NCBI RefSeq assembly: GCF_024763615.1
Contig: NC_077222.1
Coordinates: 31,062,001 to 31,126,000 of the forward strand
Length of the DNA stretch: 64,000 bases
From: Phlebotomus papatasi
Lineage: Eukaryota > Arthropoda > Insecta > Diptera > Psychodidae
Reading direction: 5' to 3'
This document shows, in pieces, positions 33,401 to 48,400 of this stretch (the stretch's first letter is position 1; every line of letters begins with the position of its first letter). The notes under the pieces were generated by a model. That model saw only the letters and a program-made list of their open reading frames with translations, had not been told where the DNA came from and did not search any database. The position numbers were made by a program, and so were the translations under genes.

Positions 33401-36400
33401 ATTAACAGTAGATAGAGCACATTTGCTTTAACAAAAAAACCCAAAACGGGGAAAATATGTCAACAAAATTTTTAAAATTCAACTGTCTCACGGATTTTTT
33501 TATGTCACCCGGAAAAAGAGTCCACGGATAAGCGAGAGTCTACTGTATGTCAAAGTAATCATCAAAATCGGGCCTCGAGTGGGTCAGTGGATAGAGTAGT
33601 AGCTCTATGACTGCGAGATCTGGGGTTCAAAGCTGAGCAGCAGCAGAAAAAGATTTCTCATGCCATATCGGCTTTGAATTCGTCCAGTGAATGAATGAAT
33701 AGTAATGCCAATGGTGCATATTGGCAAAAAAGTGAACCGCCTAAACAATAGAGGCTGGTACGAGAACGAGTTTTGATGTGAAAGTGGTACTTCAGTCGAT
33801 ACAAATATTCGCTGTCACTGATCCCAAACACACACCGAGAAGGGATGCTGTGATATAGTAACGGCACTGACTGCTCACAGAGCTGCGATATAGAGCGGCT
33901 ACCCGTATCGGGGGATAAGATAGAATAGGAGTGGGGAAGCATAAGGGGCCCAATTGATGGCCTGGATGCATCGGAATATCCGAAATGAAGAACTGACCCC
34001 TGGCAAAATCTTATCTTATCTCTAATCATCAAAATCGGTTCAGCGACAGTCGAGATAATTGAGGTTATGTGATATTGAAATTGGTTTTTCGACTGTGGCG
34101 CCCCTGGTGTTGGTCCTCCAAAGTTCAAATATTCTAGAAAGTTGTAGCATTTGGTGAGATCTTTGACCCCTTATATCTCTGGTTCTATTATAACTAAAGC
34201 GAACTTACGCCCCATTTTGGAAACGTCCTAGATTGGACTACAACACTCTAAAATTTGATTAACTTGCACTATGCCGTTTTTGAGAAAAATGAATTTGAAT
34301 TTTGATGAATTTTGACGCTATCACAGCGCCACCTGTGGCGACTTTTTGAACTTCCATCTGAAAGTGCTCATCGAGGCGAAACCAAAAACCCAAAATTTAG
34401 GTCAAAATGTCGAACTTTGACTCTTTATAGCTCAGGTCAGGGGTTATGGATCGACTTAAGTATTTTTTTGTTTGATAGGTATAATTTGCGGCTACAACAT
34501 ACTAAAATTTCAGCCCGATGCACAAAGGAATTTTTGACTTATTTAACTTAGAAAGTTGAAAAATTTTCTCTTTAAAAATAGCGCCCCTAGCGGTAGTGTT
34601 ATGAACTTGCGATGTTAGAAGGGGAAGTGGCATTTCATGAGAGCTTTCCAAAAAGTCCTCACTTTTTAAATTCTGACAATTAGAACCGGAGTTATGGCCA
34701 TTCGGTATTTTGGCTTTCGGGATTTTGGCTTTCGGGATTTTGGCTGCCACCACACAATAATGCTCTAAAATTCATGTCACGATGCTCTAAAATTTATGCC
34801 ATCATGCTCTAAAATTGACGCCACGATGCTCTTAAAATCAATGACACAATGCACTAGAAATCAATGCACCAGTGTGCTAAAATTAATACCACAGTGTACT
34901 GGAAAGTTACTAAAAAGGAAGACATTTATGGCATTATTTTAATACCATAGAGTTACTTGATTTTGAGGCCAAGAATGCACTAAAATCAATCAAAAAAGGT
35001 ATAGGAGCCTTTTTGGTGCCATAAATAGCGTAAAAATGCATTCAATTTTAGTGCATTTTTTCTGTCTGTGTTCCTTCTTTACGGTACCCCTACGCTTACT
35101 ATTATAGGCTGTGTAGATGTCAATTGACGTCCCCAATCCTTTGAATAAAACATAAAGAAGACAAAAAGAAAACCTATAACACTGAAATCGAGATTTTGTT
35201 TGACGTTTATAAATTGATTTCTAATCAAATTCTCTAATAAATTGTTTTTTTTTCTAACCAAATTTTCAAAGTATTTATAATAGGCAATAATCAGTCGTAA
35301 GTCCAAAAAAGCTTAGTACAGATTAGTACAGATCGTGTGAAAATTCAATCTAGAGTTGACTTTCAAAAGTTATTTTTTGTTATAAAGTTTGAGTAAAAAA
35401 TGGTTCGAATATCGAACGTTTCAAAGGTTCCCAGCTTCCCTTATTTCAATCCAGAACGCCATATGTTTAGGTTAAATTGGTCGAAATTTTCTTACAGCGA
35501 ACTGGATATTTTAGTAATAACGCCAGGAAAATTGCTAAAGAACCACCTTTCAAGCAAATTCCGAGTCGTTTGGCTTTTCATCTTAAGGAAATTGTCCCTT
35601 ATTGCTATTTGGATCGCCATGTGTTCATGGGACTGTCGGCTTGTGGTCAGTTTCTGCTGAGCTACAAAGTTTCCTACGACGAAGAGTCCATCAATCATTA
35701 CAACTTTAATGCTCCCTACAAATATGAGTAAGCCATTTTTTTTTTTTAATTCTTGACAAATTTCCGAGGTTTTACGATGAGAAAAGTGTCCTGAAACAAA
35801 TTTGATGATTCAGATTGTTCTTCTGGATATATCGTCCACACTGTATGCTCGTGAATTACTACAAAGTATGTTTGTTTGATGATCACGGTGTGGATAACAT
35901 GAAGACTGTTACAATGACTCAATGGTTGAACAATTCGCGCTTCCTGATTGTGCATGGGGCCAGTGAATCCTTTCAGGAGGATTCCTATATAACAATAGCC
36001 TCAGTGCCAAAATTAGGCTGCAAAGATTGCATTCAGATGCGCGACAATGAGCTGGATAGAATTTTTGCCAGTGGAAGTCTCTGTATCAAGTGCAATTTGA
36101 CCATTCACACAAAATATGGTCGTTTGGATTCTGATCCTAGATTTGATCCCAAGCTCAATTTAAACTGTCCAGATCGTATTGTAATTGTGGCCAATGGCTT
36201 TATTCATGCGGTCAATGTGAAGTTAGAGATGAACAAAGTGGAGAAGAAATTTACTCCTGAAAAAGTTCAAGAGAAGGCAAAAATTGAACCAGTTAGAACT
36301 GAAATTCAACCGAAAACTAAAAAGCCAGAAGATGATGCCAAGACGATTGTGGCAAAAATAATTGCAGACTTTGCAGAATGTGAGACTGAGACGGTGCCTC

Positions 36401-39400
36401 TGGAGAAGACAATGATCTTCTCGAGAATTGACAAGTCCGTCCTAGATGACAACAGAAGCTTCGACGAACTGATTATTACATGTGGAAGTGCTACAACTTC
36501 ACCTGGAGCCTACAATAATGTACTTACAGGTAAGAAATTTTACATTATTTCCATCAATTTGTTCTTCAAAGTAAATTTTGAAAATTTCAAATACATCCTT
36601 TATAGTTTCTACAATAGATTTTTTTTCTGTTCTAATTTGACATTATTGAAGCATTGTTAAATAATATAAAAGTCATACAATATATAAAATTTATGAAACG
36701 TTCTTTCAGAAACAAAAAATATTCAGATATTTCAAATTAAGAGTTTTAGAACACAGAGAGTTCTAAAGTAAAACGTTCCTACTTTTACAGAATGTTTCAA
36801 AAAGAAGTGGCAAAGCGCCCCAAATGCTCGAAGTTAGAGCCCTGCATACCGGTAAAACGGTAAATGTGCTTTAAATCACACACAGCTGAGTTATAAAACG
36901 GTAAATGCGTTTAACACGCACAGCTCAATCATAAAACGGTAAGTGCACTTAAAAACACGCACAGCTCAATCATAAAACGGTAAATGCCCTAAAAATCACG
37001 CACAGCTGAATACCGTTTTTTGATCAAGCTGTGCGTAATTTAAAGCACATTTACCGTTTTTTGATCGAGCTGTGCGTGATTTAAAGCACATTTACCGTTT
37101 TATGATTGAGCTGTGCGTGATTTCAAGCGCATTTACCGTTTTTTGATCAATTACAGAATTTTGTTCAAGCTTGAAAAATAAAAGAATATATATATAATCG
37201 AAAAAAATAATTTCAAGATGATAAATTACAAATATACCGTCCTAAAATTATTGTAAGATGTTTACTATACTGTGATTAAAACTGATTTTAAGTTAGGTTG
37301 TTTTTTAGTACGCGACATGCAATGTTGTCATAATTATTTTAATATTTTTGGCAAACTTTATTGAGTATTTGTGATAATTGTAATCCATAATGAAGAGAGC
37401 GAGGACAAGTACCACAATTGCAAAGAAAGTGGAAGCCGTCGAGCAATTTCAATACTAAAAGTCGTTAATAATTTTAAAAAATGACATGGACTATAGTCCG
37501 ACCCAAGTGTCAAATCTGGAGCCAAATATGGACTATAGTGAGACTCTACTGTAATATAATTGAACTCCGAATCTTTGGGCCAATTTAGGCACCAAATGTC
37601 CGTATTTATTAATCTTATCCTGCCACTTGTTGTCGAGTCCCGTCCCGTCCTTGTGGCGGACTGTCACATCGACAATTTGGAGCCCTTCCAGATTTTGTAC
37701 AATGAGGTTGGGTCTAAGACGGGTCCCGAGCGGTAAGGTGATCGGAGCCTCCTTGATGATTACAATCACGGGATCAACAGAAGTCATTTCTGAGACAATG
37801 AAATCACGGATCCTGTCGTGGCGATCAATGCGTCTCCGTTTGGTGTAGAGACACATTCTAAGTATGTGATCTAGAGTCTCCAAGATTGATCCATATTTAC
37901 GACAATTTATATTTGGCTGTGGACCGAAGGGCCACTCAGTTTTCCAGCATGTTTGTTCGCATAGTCAACGCAGTAAGGAAACCGCTTGGTTTCGGCATTT
38001 CAGGTCGAAAACGCCAGCTGTTACCAAGGCAACTGTCCCTAAACTCTGCAGTAGCGGATCCCTGGACTTCACCTTCCGTCCACTGCATCAGCATTTTTTT
38101 TCTTAGAGTTCTGCTTGGAGGCCTCTACTTGCGCCGATACCACAATAACCTGTATAATGACACTGTCCACTACTTCCTTCATCGTTTTATGGGACGTCCT
38201 CCCATTCTTGTCCCTTCAGGTTCACTGTTTACTAGTTTCTTAGGCATCCTTTCAGCTAGAATTCCCTGGATGTGTCCCGGATATAGTAACTCTCCACTAA
38301 CTGTTTCCCTGGCTAGGCCATAGATCGGTCTCAGCATTAGTCTCTTGAAGATCAGTAGCGATTGCTTTTTAGCTTGAGCTATCGATACTACCTCTAAACC
38401 ATAAATGACAATGGCCCTCACCCTCACTATTGTTTTACATATTACGATCTTCGATGACCGGGATATGTTTCGAGAACGGAATATTGTTGATAGAGCATGA
38501 AAACATCGATTCCCAGTTGCAATGCGTTCTTTGACCTGCATCTTCACATTGTTGTCAGAACTCACTGTGGATTCGAGGTATTTGAAGTTTTTGGCGACTT
38601 CAAAGTTCCAAGAATCGAGTGTGAGACCGGTTGCCATGTATTTTGTCTTTCCTTCCTTGACTTTGAGTCTGTTGACTTTAATCTTTGACCTTGAAAACCC
38701 TTTTATTAGGAATTATTCAACCGTATTTTCGTATATATACGAAATGTTCGCCTCAGTCATCTTTAAAACATATCAAAAAACTTTTTAAAAAAAAACTCTC
38801 ACGACGCGTTTTCGGGAGTTCCAAAAAACATGGTTTTGGAGGGGAAGGAGAAGAGTGCTCGAAGGTTCCAAGTCTTTGATTCAAAATTTGAAACTTGGTA
38901 AAAAGGAGCACTGAAGAAGGATACCACCCACCCCATTCAAATTCGATACTTCATTCGGGAGTAATAAATAGACACTAGTATTACTAAGCTGAGCCAAATC
39001 TATTTTTATTTCGTTTATCCCAAATTTAAAAAGACACAACAAAAACAGCAAAATGTCAAACAAATTTCATGACGGTAATATCCAGATTAACTTAATAGTG
39101 CGAAGTAAGCTGATTCCAAAGATAGACTTGATCAAATTCTAAATGGCACGATGGTTCGACAGTCGCTTGATTGTGCAAAACTCGATTGACATATTGAGTT
39201 TGATTGCCAAACTCTTGATACTCGCAGAAACCATTTTTCTGGAAATTGTGATTATCACATGGAGCCAGATGTGACCACTGTGTAGGCATTCCGGTTACAG
39301 CAAAGTTAATATGTGTATCCACGTAAATGTTCTTCACTTGATAATCAACAGATTTGTAGTGGAAATCCATAAACAGCGATGGAAATCTGAAGAGATAGAG

Positions 39401-42400
39401 AAGATCATCGCTGAATCCCGTACCGAGATTCACGTCATAACCTGTAAAGACTTTAGTGAAGTGATTGGGCCCGTTGAAGTTGAATTTATCAATTGATAGT
39501 GGATATTTTTGGGTATTAAAGTTACGAACGTAGCATTTGACTGTGTTGTACAGAGACTGCTCGAAATATCTGGTTGTGAATATCTGCAATAAAATAAAAA
39601 TTAAATTTTAATTGTCCGCTATAAGCTAAAAGATAGGGAAACTTTACATCCAAATATGTCCAGATATTGTAATCTGTGACTTTGCACTTTCCGTCCTTGA
39701 AATAGTAGTGTTTTACGTCAGGAAGGTATTTTGGATCAACATTAAGAGCATCAGCAAGATTTTTCTCAACATTCAAATTGAACTGCTTCCTGAGACGTTT
39801 ATCGAGAAGAACTCCAGCTCTCACATTTCCATCATTCTGAGTAAAGGTGACATATAGTGGCTTCGGCTCAAAATGTCCTAATTCCCAAGCTTTTAGTGGA
39901 TCTTTTGTAACGTACGCTTCGTTGCAGTTTGGTTCAACAACTAGTCGATAGTAGTCATCTTTTTTCCAATAAGGTACCATATCGGCCGCACTTAGAAGAA
40001 GTTTTGCATCAGCTTTTCGGAGTTTTTCAGTGAGTTCAAGTGTAGAGAGTTTTTCAGGATATTGCACTCCGATCAATTTGGCATGATCAAGGAATTGTTC
40101 GTAGGGGTCGTCATAGATAGCTGCATGGTATAGAAATTTGCAGCTCTTCAGGATTACTTTTTGGAAGAGTTCTGAAAGTTATTTTAGGATAAGCCAACGT
40201 TGAATGTTAGATTTCAATTCTGTGTTATCATTTTTGTTATATATGTCTTAATCGCGGCATATAATAAACTCTACTAATTCTTGTCTGTAATGCATACATC
40301 TTAGGTAACCGCCCGGAGGTGCCTTATCTCTGCAGTTTGTACTCGCGATTTTACTTTTTATACCGCGTGGTTGGCGTACCGATCGGACGCGTATCAGGTT
40401 GCGAATTCGAATGGCCGTAGTTGGCTCTAGAACTGGCTATAGTTCTATAGAAGTCCTTCTTAGTGAATACTAAATCGCGGGCCACCCCAAAACCCATGTC
40501 TCCTGCGCAAGGAGGCCTGTGACATCAGACTTGCACCCTATTTCACTCTCATTCTGCTTGCAAAAAACTACAATAAAGAGCCTCAGATTACATATAGATT
40601 ACACTGGAAATTACCTACGGGAGACAATGGACAAGCTATTGCTTCAACCGCTAGTCTTGCGGTCGAAGGTCACTAGAGAAACGGAAGAGGCTCTGGAATG
40701 ACATTGGGTTTGGCAAGCCTACCACGACGACAACGGCATTTCAAAATGGCTACATAGATACTCAAATTTTAATGCCACCTAATTTTAAGTCACTTGACAT
40801 AAGATTTCGTGTTCGATTTCAAAATGTTTCCAAGTTCGAACTTGAACATCGTTCAACCATCTCGTACTTTATTGTTTCCAAAATTGTAGTTCCTTCTATG
40901 GTTTTCTTTTCAATTTAACAAGGGGTCTGATGTACTAACGGTTTACCGGACGTCAGTAAGGTTTGTCACCTTATATCATTCTTTTGATTTTCATAGTTTG
41001 CATAATTCTATTAGAACTGTTTCTAAACTTCTTATCAACGTTGATGAAGTACCTAAGTTTGATCTACCGCAGAGTTTTAGGAGAAGAGAACTTTTACATC
41101 AGTTGATGTATTAGTCGTACGTAGATAACCTATTCTACACTTACACATTTCATACACCGATATTATAGTTATGATGACATGTTTCACTTACAAAATGGGA
41201 AGAGCTATTCAAGGCCCAAAGCTCGACGCGTTGAACTTTGCCCATTTAGCTAGTTACTAACTACTATTCACGTCGTTGTATGAATTTCATCATTATTTGC
41301 CAAATCAGCAAAATTTGGTTGTATTATCATGAAGAAAATTTTACTACTTACGTGAGGTATCATGATTGAGCCAGTGATAAACGGCAGAAATTGCACCTGT
41401 CCCAGCTCCCATAAGTGTTACACAGTCACAATCGCCTTGGAATGCTCCAATATTTTCCTTAACCCACTGAAGAGCTAGTCTTTGATCCTTGAGGCCAAAA
41501 TTTCCTAAACAATGCGTGTCGCCTGAACTCAGGTATCCGAATGGACCAAGACGACTTTGAACAACAACAACTATTACTCTCTCGGTATCCATAAAGTAGT
41601 CTGGTGAGAGATTCTCGGGACTCGTGTAAGAATTAGTGAATGCACCGAAACCAAAATAGACAATAACTGGTAGTTTTTCATGGGGTTTTCTGTTGCATGG
41701 TCGATATACGCTCAGGTAGAGGCAGTCTTCGTCACCTCTTACATATGAATTGCCACCATTGTAAACTTTCTGCAGACACTCGCTACGTGGATATGTAGCA
41801 TCATAGGCATTTTTCCATGCATCGCAAGGAACAGGATTACAAAATCTCAGAGGTCCAACAGGTGGTTTGGCATATGGTATACTATAGAACGCTTCATAAG
41901 GCTTCTCATTTCCATTAACGACTTTCCCTTTAACGTAGCCATAATTGCATGAAACTGACACATAATCATTCACACAGTATGATCCGTGTATTATTGCGAG
42001 ACAAATAAAGATTAACACTTTCATTTTCGCTGCACTAAATTCAAGAATCTACTGCACTGTTGTAGGGGAACTTCTTATTTATATAGAAACTTTTTATTAC
42101 AAAATTATGAACGTGGATCACGATTTAGTAATACGAAGTTATTGCCCAGCAATAGTTCCCCGACTGTTACTAATCGAACGTACTTCAACTGTTACCAAGT
42201 CTAGATATCGTTGATTGGATTGATAACTATACTAACTGCATTTTGTGTGTGTGTGCTTACCGACAAATGACATATATTTTTTATATTTGCCGCAACACGT
42301 ATTCTTTTGTAGTACTACTGTCGTTCACCTTTCTTTCTGCTCTTATGGTATGCGACTAGGAACATTATCTGACACTCAAGAAAATGAAATAATAACCAAT

Positions 42401-45400
42401 AGCTAACCTACTAAGGCAATAATGATTTAATCTGTTACCTATTAAGCTACACGAGATTTCTTAAACATACCCTCTTGTACTGAACTCAAGTAGTGTTTTG
42501 AGGAGAACTCTTTAGCTTTGTGACGGTATCCTTGACAGTCATCCAACTTCTTTCGAAACAGTTACAACAATATAAAAAATGAAATGCACAGTGAATCCAA
42601 TTGAAGGGCTACATGATATGACTCGCAATTAGGAGCTTAGGAGAAAATAAAATTAAGGAGTGTTGGCTTTTTCTGAAATTTTATTCATGTCATATTGCAA
42701 ACATATATACAATATCCGGATTCAATTTAATGATGTGATGAAAACTGGTTCCAAAAGGAAACCTGATCAATTTCGTAGTAATTAGATGGTTCGACAGTTG
42801 CTTGGCTGTACTCATCTCCAAAAACGACTTGAGTTTGATTTCCAAATACTTGGAACTCGCAGAAGCCGTATTTTTCAAAGTAGTATTCATCGCAAACATT
42901 CAAATCAAACCATTGATTGGGCCAACCAGTTACGGCAAAGTTAATATGTGTATCCACATAAATGTTTTTCATTTGATAATCAACGGATTTATAATCAAAA
43001 TCAGGGAAGTGGGATGGAAATCTGAAGAGATAGAGGAGATCATCGCAGAATCCTGGGCCGAGATTCACATTGTAACCTCCGAGGAGTTTAGTGAAGTGAC
43101 AGGGTCCGTTAAAGTTGAATTTATCGATAGATATTGGATACTTTTGAGTGTCAACGTTGTGAACGTAGCATTTGACTGTGTTATACAGAGATTGGTGGAA
43201 GAGTCTTGTTGTGAACATCTGTAATAAAATGTTGTATTTAATAGAATATTGATGTCTTAAGATACGAAAACTTACTTCCAAATATGTCCATAAATTCTCA
43301 TCTGTGATTTGACATAGTTCACTATAGAAGTAGTAATCCTTGACGGATCGAATGTACTTTGGATCAAGGTCAAGAACTTCTGCAAGATGTTTATCAACAT
43401 TTAGATTGAAGTAAGGTCTTTGTTGCTTATTAAGCAGAAGTCCAGCTCTAACATTTCCATCGTTCTGAGCAAATGTGATATATAGTGCCTTAGGTTCAAA
43501 ACATCCAGTTTCCCATGCTTTTCTTGGATCCTTCGTAACGTACGCTTCATCACTTTTAGCCTCAACAACTGGTCGGTAATACACAAACTCATCAACCCGC
43601 CAAAAGTCGAACTTATCACAAGCGCTCAGAAGAAGTTTTGCATCAGCTTTTCGGAGTTTTTCAGTGAGTTCAAGTGTAGAGAGTTTTTCTGGATATTGAA
43701 CTCCAATCGATTCGGCATGATGTAGGAATTGTGTGTAGGGGTGTTCAAGGAGTGCCCACGGTGCGAGAACATCGCCATTCTTAAGGATTACCTTCTGGAA
43801 AAGTTCTGAAATGTATTAAAGGAGAGTAATATTACTTGTTACATCCTAGATATGTAGTTCACGGTTAATTGAAATGCACTAGGACCATTTTTGGGGTTCG
43901 AAGCTATGAATAACGAAACACACTACAATTTTATTGTAGCAAAAGGGTTCATTTACTGTAACGAAAATCAGTCACGTTATCAAACTATGTTTCGCTACTT
44001 GGATAAGAAACGGATAGTGTATCTGGTGGGGATCAGTCGCTAGATAATGGCTGTCACTAGTTAATGATTTTTCATGGTTTAATCGATTGTTAAAGTTAGT
44101 CATCCTGTTTGATTGACAATGTTTATACGACAACAGAATTGGCTTGATATCAAGTTGATCGTTGATTAAGATCAGTTCAATGTTCGATCAGTTCTATTAG
44201 TAATCCTTAGTTGCACAACTGTTGAGGTACTTGGTAACCAATGAGTTATTTCTATTTAACATCTTGCCAAATCAGCAAAACAGTCTGTTCTTTTCGTGAT
44301 GAATATTTAACGACTTACTTGAGGTGTCATGATTGAGCCAGTGATAAACAGCAGATGCAGCACCTGAACCAGCTCCCATAAGTGTTACACAATCACAGTC
44401 ACCTTGGAAGGCTCCTATATTGGAATTGACCCACTGAAGAGCTAGTCTTTGATCCTTGAGACCAAAATTTCCTGAACAATGCGTGTCGCCTGAGCTCAAG
44501 TAGCCAAAGACACCAAGGCGACTTTGAACAACAACAACTATTACTCTTTCGGTATCCATGAAGTAGTCTGGTGAGAGATTGTCAGGACTTGTGTAGTCAG
44601 TTGCGAATGCACCAAAACCAAAATAGACAATAACTGGAAGTTTTTCATGGGGTTTTCTGTTGCATGGTCGATAAATGCTCAGGTAGAGGCAGTCTTCGTC
44701 ACCTTTGATATATGAATAGGCTCCATAATAGACTTTCTGGAGGCACTCACTACGTGGATACGTGGCATCATAAGCCTTTTCCCATGGATCACAAGGAACA
44801 GGACTGCTAAATCTCAGAGGCCCAACAGGTGGCTTAGCATATGGTATACTATAGAACGCCTCATAGGAGTTCTCATTCCCAGGAACGACTTTCCCTTTGA
44901 CGTAACCATTATTGCAAGAAACAGACACATACTTATCCACACAGTATGATCCGTGGATTATTGCGAGACAAATAAAGATCAACACTTTCATTCTCACTGC
45001 ACTAAGCTCAACTGACTAATAAAATCCTTCTGGATGAAATGAATGAATCTCTTTCTGTGCTCAATCTTTTATTTCAAAGTTGTGAATGTGTGTCGTGACT
45101 TGGTGATACCTAATCATTGCTATCAGTTGCTAATTTGAATTTACATGTTTTTTAAATATCTGATGAAGTCGTGTTTATGGATTTCGTGACTAATATTTTG
45201 CAATATCCTTTCGAGCTACTTAAAGTGTCAAATTTGAAAAAATAGCCTCAGAGTCATAGATTATTAATTCAAGATTCTTTGACTCTAACTAATTCAGAAA
45301 TATGTATTTTTTAATGGGTTTTGAAATCATGTTACTAAGTTTCGTTACAATATGTGTCTTTCTAATGCAGAAAGAAAACGATGCGTCTGTCAAGAAGATG

Positions 45401-48400
45401 ATCTTGTACTAGGTGCTCAACTAAGTTCGTACCGTTTTTCAGCAATTTCAGGAAAAAAACAAAAAAAAATAATTGTAAAAAAATTAACAACATACAGAGG
45501 AAAAACACCAAAAATCAAACAAATTTTGTGATAGCAATATCCATATTTAACTTAATTGTGAGAAGTAAGCTGATTCCAAAGATTGACTTGATCCAATTCG
45601 AAGTAGTTAGATGGTTCGACGGTCGCTTGATTGTGCAAAACTCTGTTGACATATTGAGTTTGATTGCCAAACTCTTGATACTCGCAGAAGCCATATTTCT
45701 CGAAATATAGGTTATCACATGTAGCCAGATGTGACCATTGGTTAGGCCAACCAGTTACGGCAAAGTTGATATGTGTATCCACGTAAATGTTCTTCACTTG
45801 GTAATCAACGGATTTGTAGTCAAAATCCGTAAACAGCGATGGGAATCTAAAGAGATAAAGAAGATCATCGCTGAATCCCGTACCGAGATTCACGTCGTAA
45901 CCTGTGAAGACTTTAGTGAAGTGACAGGGTCCGTTAAAGTTGAATTTATCGATTGATAGTGGATATTTTTGGGTATTAACGTTACGAACGTAGCACTTGA
46001 CTGTGTTGTACAGAGACTGCTCGAAATATCTGGTTGTGAATATCTGCAATCAAATAAAAATACAATTTTAATTATCCACTGTAAACTAAAAGATAAGGAA
46101 GAAACTTTACATCCAAATATGTCCAGATATTGTAATCTGTGATTTTACAATCTCCGTCCTTGAAGTAGAAGTGTTTTACGTCAGGAAAGTTTTTGGGATC
46201 AATGTCAAGAGCATCAGGAAGATTTTTCTCAACATTCAAATTGAAATGCTTCCTGAGGTGCTTATCGAGAAGAACTCCAGCTCTCACATTTCCATCATTC
46301 TGGGTAAAGGTGACATATAGTGGCTTCGGCTCAAAATGTCCTGACACCCAGGCTGTTCTTGGATCTTTCGTAACGTACGCTTCGTTGCAGTTTGCTTCAA
46401 CAACTAGTCGATAGTATTCGAATTTTTTCCAATATGGTAACATATCAGTAGCACTCAGGAGAAGTTTTGCATCAGCTTTTCGGAGTTTTTCAGTGAGTTC
46501 AAGTGTAGAGAGCTTCTCAGGATATTGCACTCCAATCAATTTGGCATGATCAAGGAATTGTTCGTAGGGGTCTTCAAGGACAGCTCCATGATAAAGAAAA
46601 TTGCCACTCTTGAGGATTATTTTTTGGAAGAATTCTGAAAAATATTTTAGGATAAGTCAATGTTGAATGTTAGGTTTCAGTTCTGTATTAATATTTGTTT
46701 ATATGGTTCATATATTTATCGCGGAACATAATGAACTACGAATTTTTAGCGGAACGACATTCTTAAGAAGTTGATTCGAGTAAGTTAATTACTCAAATCC
46801 TGGCCTTGTAAGCTACAAACTTCACCGTATTGCAAATCTTCTCCCGACTGGTCAGTCTGATATACTCATCTTCTTTTTTATTAGTGCTCTATTTTGGTGT
46901 CTTTAATCAAAGGCAACAAAACTCCAGGTTGGGGTGTTTTAATGACGGAGACAGGACAAATGGAGTCCCCCAGAAATATCATTATTTGTATCCAAAATGT
47001 CAGACGGTACTGGAAGTGAATATGGTTCTCTCAGTCCTCCTGACAATATCGACAAATCTCTTCTGTTTTTCTAATGCTTAGTCTTTTAAGTGGGCGCCCA
47101 GAGTGTAGTGTTCCGTAATCACGACAACTATTTTTTTTTAAACTATGTCTTGTTAAGATTTGGGAACTGTTGTCTCTGGTTGCTATCTGGTTTTAGGGTT
47201 ACCTTTAGCTTTTACCACGTCGAAGACCAGGCCGTCGATCAATGTATCTTGAGAAGGTTTTTGGTACGGTTTCCAGAGTAGTACAAGTAGGCGGGCCAAG
47301 GAAGGTGTGATATCGAGAGTGTCCATCTGATTGAGCTCACTCTAAACAGGTGAAGGAAGTCTCGGACAAGCATCCCTAGATTGCGTTGCTTCTAGGGATT
47401 TGTTTAGGCATGAAATTGAGCACAGTCTTGGTTTACACCACATGACCCATGGTTGCGCGGAAGTTTCTAATTCGTAGCTAACCCTGACAAAGGTCTCAAC
47501 GAATCCCGCTAGGGCGTCTAATGATCTAACTCCACCCGGTAGCGTGATTGGTCCCGTCTTCTTAATTTCTGGTGTTTGTTTTTTTTTCAATTTCACATGG
47601 AATCTGATGTATTAATGCTTTACCAAAGGACAGTAAGTTTCCATTTTATATCATTCTATAGATTATCACTGCTTCACATACTTTCTTAAGGCTATTTTAA
47701 ACTTATAATTACCGAGGACAAAGTACCTAGGTCTTAGCTACTCTTGTGCTTTTGGGGATAGGAAATTCTAGCATGAGTTTATAATCTTAAGTCAAGATTT
47801 GTTAAGACAACATGTTTCAATCAGTGCGGAGCTCTATCCTAGGTATAAGGCCCGAAACGTTGTATGATCTAGAATAGATCAATACTTTCGTTGTTTTTCA
47901 TATCGTCGTCGTGCAAATTCTTTTTTATTTGCCAAATCAGCAACATTTGGTTGTATTATCATGAAGAAAATTTTACTACTTACGTGAGGTATCGTCATTG
48001 AGCCAGTGATAAACAGCAGAAATAGCACCTGAACCAGCTCCCATAAGTGTTACACAGTCACAATCGCCTTGGAATGCTTCAATATTGTCACTGACCCACT
48101 GAAGAGCTAGTCTTTGATCCTTGAGGCCAAAATTTCCTAAACAATGTGTATCGCCTGAACTCAGGTACCCGAAGGGACCAAGACGACTTTGAACAACAAC
48201 AACTATTACTCTTTCGGTATCCATGAAGTAGTCTGGTGAGAGATTCTCGGGACTCGTGTAAGAATTAGTGAATGCACCGAAACCAAAATAGACAATAACT
48301 GGAAGTTTTTCATGGGGTTTTCTGTTGCATGGTCGATATACACTCAGGTAGAGGCAGTCTTCGTCACCTTTGACGTAAGGTGTATTTCCATAGTAGATTT

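Larger units (their letters stand above)
32641..34704 (-). mobile_element. Helentron-like element, copy 2, inverted and interrupted
   Basis: Homologous along its length to 14930-16813 in reverse orientation, starting with the closing hairpin (ATCCTAACCGGCTTATG) at 32645. The part equivalent to the first 400 bp of copy 1 is missing. It is interrupted by a pogo-type MITE (33209-33545) and a SINE (33572-34022); copy 1 gives the empty sites for both. Confidence 0.75.

Noticed and set aside
33572..33650. A tRNA gene.
   Set aside because: Box A and box B each have a mismatch, no full cloverleaf is evident, and the sequence is the head of a 450 bp insertion with target duplication.
33658..34128. 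A 156-codon open frame on the minus strand.
   Set aside because: It crosses the SINE end and continues into Helentron-like sequence; no domain or start context supports it.
36853..37152. A CRISPR-like array.
   Set aside because: Units are imperfect, lack unique spacers and reverse orientation; the genome is eukaryotic.
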